This document shows, piece by piece, positions 27,401 through 39,400 of a stretch of DNA of 64,000 bases. The notes beneath the pieces were generated by a model. The model was not told where the DNA came from. It did no database searches and was given only the letters and a program-made list of their open reading frames with translations. Each line of letters begins with the position of its first letter. Position 1 is the stretch's first letter. The stretch is from Acanthaster planci (lineage: Eukaryota; Echinodermata; Asteroidea; Valvatida; Acanthasteridae), in assembly GCF_001949145.1 (NCBI RefSeq), contig NW_019091530.1, positions 124,001-188,000 on the forward strand, given 5' to 3'. The position numbers and the translations under genes were made by a program.

Positions 27401-30400
27401 ACATCTGGTAGGCTTGACCACAGCACTGCCTTTCTGATGGTTGCATTGCCTTTTAAAAAAAATGTTTAACATGTAGTAGGAGTGCTTTCCATTATGCAGG
27501 GGTACCATTTGTTGCAAATCAAATAAACTGCACATATTTTGTAAAAAAAAATGGGAACAACTCTGGAAAACAAATATTTTGATTTTCACAAGTGTCCTAG
27601 TAAACTTGCCCAAATAGTAAATGGCTACATGTACTCCACAACTACAGTGATCTGATAATGGCACAGTGACATAGAAGAAGTTAATTATGAGCCATGTTGA
27701 TGACCACATGAACACTGTTTGCATCATTTAGGTCCAACCATGCACCAAACTCTTCCCGGCTGTGTTTGCCCGTCCAACCAGCAAGGAGATGTTGCAGTTT
27801 GAACTTGGAAGGTCAAAGGTCAGTAAGGTCATTTCTTATTAGTTCAAAGTGAAATTTCAGAATTTTTTTTCCAAGATGTATTTTGCGTTGGGGAGATCTC
27901 CCCAACGCAAAATACATCTTGAAATTGTTCGCAGTACCCGCTGCTACACCCGACTCGGACCGGCCAGCCGACCACGGCAAGCTCAGTGGTCGAGTGGTTA
28001 AGACGTCTGCACTAGTAAGCAGGAGGTTGTGGGTTCGAGTCCCACCCGAGTAAGCTTGTGAATTTTTTCGCAAGCTCTCGGACAAGCACTGAGCATACAG
28101 TGTTTATCAATATATACGTTGGGTAAGGGCAAAACCCGTTATAGAAATAGAAATTTAAGAAAGTTTTCACTGAGAATGTCAGTGAAACTCCCAGTGAAGA
28201 TTTGTGCAACTTTTGTGGCTGGCACCGTCTTCTTTTCACGTTCTTTGTCATTGAGGTTGTTTTTAACTGGTAATTTAATTTTTTGAGGTAGCCTTAACCT
28301 CAATGCAGTAGTTACGCAGCAATATGCAATTCAGATCCAGAAGTTGTTAAAAAGGGTAGTTAAAGTCAACAAAGAGACCAATGCCCTTGAGCAATAACCT
28401 GAAATTTTCAGTTTTATGTGATGTTATCTCTAGAAAGAAAATGTGACATTTTTTCTAGCAACATCTTGCTGGAGATTGAGCAGACAAGAGTGGTTAGTAG
28501 CCCAATCTACATGTACCCCCAAATATCTGCCCTTGAAATGTTGACAGGATTAAGTGTCACAGTAGCACAAGGTTTTTCTAAATTTGCCGCCAATTCATTC
28601 CACAGATCCTAGCATTATATGTCTACGAATTAAACCCATTTTTTTGCAAGATGTACATTGTGTTTGGAAGGGGTCGAGGGGTAAAATGCCTGCACTAGTA
28701 AGCAGGAGGTCACGGGTTAGAGTCCCCACTTAGTAAGCTTGTAAGGTTTTGAAAAGTTTGCGGACAACACAGGGTATTCTGTATTTATAAATATGCATTG
28801 GTGAAGGGTAAACACCCAGTGTGAATCCCAGTTTTGTTTGATTTACTTTTCAGAATTGCCTTCCCATCTCCGCTGCCTGGTTCAAGAGCGATTCCCACAA
28901 TCCCGTGCCTCAGTGCCCTAGCCGGGTCACTGTACAGGTCATGCAGCCTTGCGTCTGGTCCCGGGCCCCACACAAGACGCTGGACATTTTGACCCGCAAG
29001 CACTCCGACAGTGCAGGATGGATCATGGCATGTAAGACACCAGGTAAGATAACTAGTGTCCACCATAAGCTTCGTGCAAGAACTTTTGATAATGCTGTGT
29101 GGCCTAGCCGTATCCAATTATTATGGCTGTGGCTGTGGCAACACATGCCTATGAAAGCCATGGGTGAGAAGCAGCAGCCTCTTGCCATAGGTTTTATTCA
29201 CAAGATGGCCATTTTTAGGTCATACTCCCCAAATCCACTTTACTCACGGAACACTCTCAAATTGGAAAGAGCCCAGCTATTTTGCTGTAATTACATAAAG
29301 CCTCTCTTTAAGAATAACAAAAACCTCACTTTGAAATACGTGTGTCATTGGACAATAAAAGTGGCATGAGTGTTTAACCTAAAATCAAATTACCCATCGG
29401 AGCACAAGGAGGGTAAGCTAACATTTAGCCCTATTGCATCATCTTCGATCCCACAGATATTAAGTGTTAAGAAAACATGTGGAGGGATTTCCTAGCTTCT
29501 GAGTAAAGACGGCCAACTTGTGAAGAAGGCCAATTGGCCTGTTTGGTACTCCCAGCCACAGGGAGCTTTACTAGGGAAGCACACACTTAGTTTGTACACC
29601 AATGAAAAGGAAATTACATATACATGGGTAATTTGCAGTGAGAGTATGTATTTTAAAACAGTACCGTTTCCAAGAGAGGCCCTTAATCACATGACATCAC
29701 ATTTGAGAAAAATTTACAAGGCCCGTTTGAGGTTTTTGTCTGTCAGCTATGAAGATTTCGCAAATTAATTTACTACTGTTCTGTCAGATTTTTCCCAAGT
29801 AAAAGATTCCCTTGATGTTTGATAAATTGGCCCTTGCATTACTTTAGTTGTCACTTATACCCTTCTGTTTCAAGAGGGAGGAAAAGTTGCGGAATGAATT
29901 GGCCGATACCAATGCCCTATTTCTTTGTTTTGTATTTCAGTGTCCTGGTTAGCAGTTCACATTCCAGAGGAGAACAGGTGTATGGACATTTTGGAGCTGA
30001 TAGAAAACCCAGGCTTGTTGAAGTAAGCACTGCAACAAAAATTGAGGGAATTTGTTTGACTAAAATTGTGCACAAACTTTCAACTCCCATATGTATATTT
30101 TCCCATTTGAAAAAGGATTTGAGTAATGTGTTTTGATTTGTATGAGTCTGAGTTGAAAGAATCTGCTCCAAATCACAGCAGAGAAGCAGCGTATTTTGGC
30201 AAGATTTGGCTAATGTCTTTGGAAATCAAATTTGGCTTCCTGCTGATAAAGCAAGTGCACATTGTTGTGGACTCGTCTCTGCTTTCAGCCTCTTTCAGTC
30301 TCAGGTGACGCCAATTGTCATTGTTTGTCCCCTGATGCACTAATTAGTGACTTGGCTCTCTATTTACGCATGATTTGATTTGTACAGACTTTTTGACTGA

Positions 30401-33400
30401 ATTGTGATGGACTTGACTTTATTTATTTACAATTAGAGATTGTAAAAGACTGACTGGTTAGGGTTCAAACTGTTCATTTTGTTGTTTCACTCAGGTTTCA
30501 CGGCCATACTTTGAAGTTGTACAGTGCTGTGTGTTCCCATGGTAACCATCATGTGGCTCATGCTCTCTGTAGTCACGTCAACGAAGACCAGCTGACCTAC
30601 TGCATACAGTGTGAATGTAAGTTGTGACTCGTGCTAACTGTAAAAATAAAATCAAGGAAACACTATGAACTGCACATTTTGTTTCTGTGTTGTTAGGGCA
30701 CAGTTCACCAATGGCAAAATAAGATAAAGTCAAGGATAAATTCTTGAAATAATTGACATTACTCAATAATGGTTTGAGCAGTATAGCAATAATTTACCAG
30801 CCAAACGAGATTCATCACAGAGCTCAGCAGGTGTCATACTGCTAACTGTTCTAGAACCTTTTTGTTAAATTAGAGAAACAGTGCTTGAAAACAATGCAGT
30901 CCCATTGCTAACAATGCTTTTAAATAACATGGTACATATTTAAAGCACATTTAAAATGACTTATTATAAAAAATGTTGAAATTAAGCCTGAAATCTTAAT
31001 TTCTAAGAGCTTATTGTTTACTTCATTTTTCCTGTGATTTGACATACAGACCTGTCAGGGCCCCTACGAATGGGCTATCATGATTTGCTCATATCCCTTC
31101 ACCTAGCCACTCATGCCAATGCTAGGTAAGCAAACTTGTAATTCTAATCAATCTCGTTATACTGTTTCTCCAGAACATAGCTTAAAAAGTACATTATGCT
31201 TTTTCTCCCCCCCCAAAAAAAAATTAGCACATTTTGTCTTGTATTTTTTGACCAATCACAGTCGTGATTACACGTTTGACAAAAGCTTGATTGGTATACT
31301 TTCATAAATGATGAACAGAGTATAAGAATACATGTGCACTTGTAGAGTATGGCAATTGATTGAAAAATATTCATGTTATTGCCCTCATGTGCAGCGGATG
31401 TATCTTGATCACTCACAGGTTGGACGTGGCACGCAGTGTGCCCTTGACCAGTGGTGTTTCTAAAATGCACCAAGTTTCACTGATCCAGCTGAAAGTGAAC
31501 AGCATTTTATTCTTGTTTACAGTGCATTGCAGGTTGTTGACCTTGTTTACTGTATATTACAGGTTAATGACCCAGGACGAGTTTATCATACCTCTCATGG
31601 CTACTAACCAGCGCTATGATGAAGGCGGTGAAGAGAGCTCCACTAACAGCACATCCATTAAGAGAGCACTGAGCACCAGCAAAACCGTCTCCATCCGGCC
31701 GGAGCAATTGTTCTCCGACAATGGGTAGGTCCAGAATGCTTTGCCTTGTTACTATTTCAGTCTCCCCTCTGTACGGATTCTCTATATGTGATTTATCTTT
31801 CAAGTGTTGGTCGTAACTTCATGAGGTTATCCCCAGTAATGGTCTGTGCCTTGCGGAATACGCTATGGTACAGTAGGTGAACAATATTAAATGTGTGAAC
31901 TCTCCTGTTTGTTTGTCCAGCTCCAGTGTGAACCTTGCCCACCGTGTGAGCGAGACACGCCCACCACCTTTCCAACTCAAGGCTCTCAAGAAGCATGTCA
32001 TCAACCTACTCACCCAAGCTGTGGCCCATGGAGTGTCCAGCTGTCGTGATCCTATTGGGGGCAGCTACAATGACCTCTTTGTGTAAGTACTTGTAAAAAA
32101 ATCCATCACTCATGCCTGCTATTTCTTCACTTACTGTCTAGATATATCAAATATGCCGTAGTGGGCCTAAGGCCAGTATTCATTGATAAAGGAACCATCT
32201 AGTCCTCATTTTCTGTCATGCAACTTGAATTTCCAAGCAACTTCAAGTTGTATATAAAGTAACAGTGGCTAGGCACTACCTTTGTCTTCCAAAGCCTATT
32301 GAATCATCAAATATCTACTAAAGAGGGATATTAAAAAAAAAAGAATTTACATTGGTGCAACATCTTCTTCCCTTTAGTTGCATTTTTTTCTGACCAGTGT
32401 TATGGAGTACTGAAGTGTGATGTCAGTTTGAACCTGGCAGTGCAGTACAAACGAATGGAATGTGGATGTATGAAATCATGCACTGGTGTTTTGGCTAATG
32501 TCTTTTACACATATAATTCTGCGTGTGACGTCATTTCGGCACTCTATATTGAAGCAAAAATTGATGATTTCACTGAGTTCATGTATATTAGATATGAAGC
32601 TATAGACTTTAAAGGTTTTACCTGTTTGTGATTTCTCTGCTTGATTTTTACACAGGCCACTCCTTAGACTCTGTGACAAGTTACTTGTTATTGGTAAGTT
32701 CAAGAAGTGGCTATAGTGGAATTTATACAACAGGCTTAGGCTGTGCCCAAATGTTTTGACTATGGCTAGGAAAGATATGGACATCAATGAGAGCTACTGG
32801 CTAGAAGCTGCAACAACCTGCCGTAGAAACATGCATTACTGCCAGCCGCAGCCAAGACTTTGGATGCAGCCCAAAGTCACTAGAGAAATTCCCCAATTTG
32901 CAGAATTCAAACCTACATCATTTTCTTTCGTCAGGTGAATTTGATGATGATGATTTGAAGCGGCTTTTGATCCTTATTGATCCGACAACCTTTGATGACA
33001 AGTACAAGAAAGGTAGTGTCGTGAAGTTTGTTTTTTGAATTTGATTCCAAGCCGAGGGGGTATGGGACATTTCCTCTTGACAAAATGTGCATTGCCAAAT
33101 CTTTACTATGGATATTTCATGGCAATGCTAAATGGACATGCATGCATTCGCCCCCCCCCCCAAAAAAAAGGTTACTGCTACAAACACACTTTTTTGTCAA
33201 AAAGTTGATATATACTTCCCATACATGTCAAATTGCTTAACCCTAACCCTTCTCAATCCTTCACCTGTTGGAGGACTGAGGAGGGTTAGGGTTAAAGAGA
33301 GTTTAAGGAGGAGATAAGAATGTATGTAGTTCTTTGAGAATGGTGGTTCAGTGTTAAACTAAAAATCGGTTATCCTCTCAAATAGTGAAAGAAACAAACA

Positions 33401-36400
33401 GCTTTTAGAAATGCACACAGAATTAAGTCTAAAATACGGCAGGGCTATTTTGAAAATTATCAAAATGGTACTAAAAGCTTCAGTTATAACTAGTGCATTT
33501 ACAGAAAGAGGTGAGACCCTTAAAATTGGCAGCCCTTAAAGAACTTCCAACTCCTCTCATAATGATAACTGAGTCTTGGTGAATATAATTGTAAGAAGCA
33601 GATTGGTACTCTGTTGGAAGGAGATAAGTGAAGGAAACTGGCTGACCTTGATGACTGGAGTTGAAATCTCACCCAGGCTGTACATGCTTTTGTGGAATTG
33701 CACCAGATTTTTTTCGTGCCATTTTCAGATTTTTTTCCTGGCGTTGCTTAAGCCTGACCGTTTCTGTCGTCATTAATTTGAGAGTTCCCTTCCCCCCAGG
33801 CCTCTTAGCTGGAGAGCCACTCACACTTTTTTTAAGTATCTTAGTGTAAATATCTGGTTTTATTTATTAATGTTGAGAGTCAATGTTTGTTTGGTCAGAA
33901 ATGAGTCAGGTAGTGGGCTTGCTTCAGATGGAGTTAGACGAGCCCGTCAAGTTGGAGGTTTGCTTCCTCCTGCAGCATCTCTGCGACAGCCAGCTCCGTC
34001 ATCGTGTTGAATCTATTGTCAACTTCTCAGAAGACTTTGTGGCAGAGTGCCAAGCGGTAGGCTCAAGCTTCACACAACCTGTGGTTTCTGGACCCTCAAG
34101 GCCCATTAATACCTCAGGCCAATGTTAAAGCGAAGCAAATTTGACATTATGAAACATTTGCAGCAAAATTTGCTTGAGTTGAAATGGATTTAACTTTTGT
34201 CCAACTCGCAGTGTGAATATTGATCTGACGTTACGATAGTCATGATCATGTTTTGCTTTTACGCCCAGTATGAATCAGCCTTTATAGGATATTGCTTTAA
34301 ACATTTGAGAAATTATCAGTTGTTGTAATGTTGCACAGAAATAGGTAATGCCTCATTTCCAAAACATAACCAGAGAATCAACTTTGGTTATTTAGCTGGA
34401 GGAAGACGCCTTAGACTCGCCATCAGAAAGTTTCTTATAATTGAGCTGGGTGGGATGTGGTCAGAGAAAATTGTTCTTACAGAATATATAGAGAGCATGT
34501 CTTCGCTGAGCATATTACAAAGCTGCTGTTACAGCAGATATTTTTAAAAGGTACTTCTTTTTTATTATGTCCTGTATGGCAAGAGATCAAAATTCAGTGT
34601 ATACATGAGATTCATACAAAAATTTTGGTGCAAATGATTTACTTCTTTTTATCCGTCGTTTTATGTAGGACCAGTTCAGGCGATTTATGGAAGTCAGAAA
34701 CACTGATATGCCACCTATCATAGCAGCCAAGAAAACCAAAGAATTCCGCTCAACTCCACAAGAACAGGTGAGGCTGCTTCCATTATTACTAACTTTCCAG
34801 TTGGGAAGAAAATACAAACATTTGCAAAAGTTTAAGACCACCTGGAATTTTATTGGTATTTCTGTCACTGGGCCTGCATTACACTGTCTCACTGAATGAT
34901 CACTTAACATGTTTTTACAGTGGTGCATAACATCAATGTAGTGCTAATATATACTCATTTGAATGAAATTTTTTTTGGAAGGGCAGGTCTTGTATGGCAT
35001 TTTGTCTTTAAGGCAACATGGGTAAAAAAACAAGTCTAAGTAATCAGAACTAAAGGAGGGCACACTAAATATTAGACTGTTAACATTTCAAATCATGGAG
35101 ATGTACATGTAGTCAAATAGCTGTTTAACCATGATACTAAGGCTACACATTGAAAACAAACATGAGTTGCCATGATTGATTGGTTTAAGTTTGGTTTTTC
35201 GTCAGGTTAATGCATTTTGTATGGGTGGTCCTAAACTTTTGCAAATAACTGTAGATAGACCTTCATATTTCGTAGCGCTTTGAAATTCTTAGCTCTGCAT
35301 TTTTCCAACACTTTTTTACCATTTAGGTAAGGCTTGCCTACCATGCACAGTCATTTTTTTAATAGTAGTCCATAACATCAGAGTCGTGCTATGGGCCCAT
35401 CTGAAAGAAATTTTTTGCAAAGGCAGGTCTTGTATGACATTTTGTCTGTAGTGCAGCGTGGGTAAAAAAAGTCAGGCTAAGTTACCTGAAACAGAGGGCA
35501 CACTAAATACAAGACGGTAACAATTTCAAATCTATAAATGAAGTCAAACATTTGTTCAACCAAGATGTTAAGATCACACATTGAAAATAAATATAAGTTG
35601 CCATGATTAATTAATTTAAGTTTCATTTTTGTTGCGGTTAATGCATTATGTGTGTTCAGTCCCAAACTTTTGCAATGACTGTAGATTCTTTGTCTTTACC
35701 AACAGTGGTCTGGTTTCATGGGTCAGTGAGAGTGCGCAATTTAAATTTTGATGGATCACCTCCCTTCTACCCCTTTACTTGTCCAGATGCGCATGCTGGT
35801 CTCCTTCAAGGGCAAAGACGACAGCACAAGCCCATGCCGGGAGGACCTGCGGGAGGTGCTGGAGTCCTTCCATGGCAACCTGGTGGCCCACTGCGGGGTG
35901 CATGAGGTCAAGGAGGGCGAGCAGGGCAAGGAGGAGAGGACCTGGCTGGGACGGCTGTACAGCTGGCTGACAGGGCGCGGCAGGGACGAGGCTGACTCCA
36001 AGGATTTCATGCAGAAGTTTTCTGGAGGTATCGGGGATCATTTTAATATCCTCTTGGGGAAACAGGAGAAAGGCAGCTACCTTTTTTTTTTTTTAACAAG
36101 ATCACAGCAGTCTCGTATCCAGGTCTTGGGTCGGGGAGGGGACAAAATAGATTTTTTTCTTTAGAAAATGTCTTTGAAAAAACTGACCCACAAAGGAAGG
36201 TGGTTGTACCGTCGCTAAACTTCTAGCACGTTCAATCCCTTAACCCCTTCGCTACGGAGGACTGCTACTACCACCGCACCATTTTGTGAGGATTAGTGCA
36301 TACCACACATACAGTCTATTCACCATGCAGCTGCTGGTTCAATGGGGCCTGCTGCTGGACAAAGCCCTCTATTTAGGGCATACCACAGCCCAGCAGTTGC

Positions 36401-39400
36401 GGTCAAAATAATCCCGCCGTGAAGGGGTTGAAAAATGATCGTTGGTAATGTATCTCGAGGGGGCTAACTCCCCCATCCCTTCTCTGGATACATGACATTA
36501 TTTATCATCATCTGTTTATTTCCCCTCTCTTCTCTTGTGCAGATTCCCTGTCCTATCTGATCTCGGAGACAATGATCCGATGGGCGGAGGAGAAGCACAT
36601 CCAAGATGCCACCCTGGTTCGGGAAATGTTCAAGCTCCTTCACCGACAGTACGACGGTGTAGGGGAGGTATGTTTTTGATGTGCATGTGAATTTGATGAG
36701 ACTAAGTTAAGTAATTTGTCATTATGGCATTAGTTAAACTACAATTTTTATTTCTACAGATAGTTTGGTGTACAGAATCAAATATCTACTCAAAGCAAGG
36801 ATGTTGAGTTGGGTCCAAACTCAGATCTAATCTTCCATCTTTAAAACCCACGTACACTTCATGTTAAGCTAGTTTAGGGAGGATTTGAAACGTCAGCACC
36901 AGCCCTAATGGTCCAGAATCCTCCTATTTCAATATGATTTTACATAGGTTAGGTTTTATCAACTTTAGCCTTCCAAACTTTCCATGGTTGGTTATCAGTC
37001 TTATCTTTCTTTTTGCACAGCTTTGCCGAGCCCTAAACAAGACCTATGTTGTGAGTGCCAACCAGCGGGAAGACATAGTGCACCTGTTGACCTCTCTGGG
37101 TCAGATCAGGTCGCTGTTGACGGTCCAGATGGGGTCAGTGGAAGAGGAGGCCCTCATTAAACACCTGTGGTGAGTAGACGCGACCCCACCCAATCCCATC
37201 TCCAGATCATGACCTCGGCATGTAAAGTACGCATTTCTGCATACTTGAGTTTCCATTGGTCGATACCGGTAGGAATAGCAACTGTGATAAAGTATCACGC
37301 TTAGGAACATAAATATCATCAACAAAAATAAAGATTGGAAAGTATTCAGTCTATTAGATGAGCCTTCAGATGTTCAGCATTTTCAAAGCGTCTGTTTAAT
37401 AAAAAATGAATGTGTGTGTTAACATACACTTAATTTTACAGAAGTTCAACTACCATGTAATGTATATCTGTCTGTACAGCTTTCTTATGTCACAAACAAC
37501 CTTGTCTCACTTTAAACAATGATGTTCTTGGCATGTAGCATTTTACACTGTGTAGTTAATAAAGTGGTCTGTAAAAGATTTAACAGCAAAACGTTTCACA
37601 GTATTTAGTCTCGCAAAACGTGTCTTTAAAACGTGTCTTTTGGTGGATTATCCCCAGGGAGTTAACAGACAACAAGGTCTTCTACCAACACCCAGACCTG
37701 ATGCGGGCCTTGTGCGTCCATGAGACTGTCATGAATGTAATGGTCAACGTCTTAGAGAAGCACCAGACTGCCGTCCAGCTGACCACAGGCTGCTGTGACC
37801 TGGGTAACTTGCGTGGGAGCCGAACCCTGCCCCACCAAGTTAGCTCCACCTCCACCTCGGCCAAGGTTCAGGTCAGTCCAGTTCTGCACGTACAAGCGGG
37901 CAAAAGTTTGTGAGAAAAATGTCGAAAGAGGAGTGAGTCAATGTTTTACAATGTATCCCTAATGGCAATAAACTTCAACTTAAACTAGTTCTAGGTCATT
38001 GAAGTTACCAGTGCCAAAATCCTCACAAACTCAAAAATGCTATTTCATTGTTGACTGAACTGTCCTTTCAAATGTCTGCTTCTGAGATATTTGTAAACAA
38101 GTGTAGCCACGGCTGTTGTACGTCTAAAGTCAACAATTTAAGGATATCAACCATTATTGTTATTGCTTTTGGATTTCCATTGCCAAAGTTGTGACATTTT
38201 GAGAGTCCCACATTTGTTCCTCAGGACTTCAACCGTGAACTGATCACTGCCTGCTCACGATTCCTCAGCTATTTTGTCCGTATCAGTGGTCGAAACCAGA
38301 TGGCCATTTTTGACCATCTGAACTATTTCCTAGATCAGAGCGACATTGGCCTTTGTAAGTTTGTTTCAAGTGAAAAAAACAAACTGATTCACTTGGCTTG
38401 AGATTTGCTGGACTCAGTTTGTCTTGGTTTTTTGAAAGCATGCCTGAAATGAAAATGTGCTGAATGTTTGGGTGTGTGGCTTTTCCCCAACATACCTAAT
38501 TGCTAATGGCTTGTTTTCTCCTCTTGTTCATTGGCTTTATAACAATATTTTCTGTAGCGTGAATACATTTTAAAAAGTGTTTTTATCAACTCAGTTTAAC
38601 TGTTGTTTACTAACATTAAATGTTAGGATAATTTTTCAATGCCAAAGCTACTCTGTTCTACATCATCTCAATATACACTACAGTCACTACACGTGGAATG
38701 GGTCCAGTGATTATCAGGAGTAGAAAGCGAATTTGCCACTTTTTTCTAGCAGGATTTTTGCAAAAAAGTGACAAAGCTTATAAACTGTCTTTAACAATAA
38801 AGACTCGGTACTGTTTAGTAAGTCCATTTCAATCACAAAGACGCCTTTGGACAGTATGTTCTGTCCATCATCGGGAGACTGCAGGGATTCCATGGTGTAT
38901 TACATGATGTATTGGGGCGGTTAGGTGTGAAGAGGATACCAACTTGGTATCTAACCTAAGGGTACTTGGGCAGGACATGGTATGCTACATGATCAGCAAG
39001 GTGTGTCAGTCTAAAGGAGGGAACGGGGGAGGGAGAGCAAGGTTAAAGGAGATCCACATGTTCTAGGTGTATATAGGAGACTTACAGACTGGAAACATGT
39101 CCCAGAGTAAAGGAGGCCCATTGGCTGGAAACAGGTCCTAGATCCACAGGCAAACATGTCTTGGGGTATAGAAGACTGATAGGCTGGATACATGTCCCAG
39201 AGTAAAGGAGGCCCTTTGGCTGGGAACAGGTCCTAGATCCACAGGCAAACATGTCTTGGGGTATAGAAGACTGATAGGCTGGATACATGTCCCAGAGTAA
39301 AGGAGGCCCTTTGGCTTGGAACAGGTCCTAGACCCACAAGCAGACATATCTTGGGGTAAAGGAGACTTGTAGACTGGAAACATGTCCTGGAGTAAAAAGA

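Noticed and set aside
27981-28053. tRNA gene
   Set aside because: A and B boxes are visible, but the acceptor stem does not pair and a second diverged copy shares the non-tRNA tail. It is a SINE.
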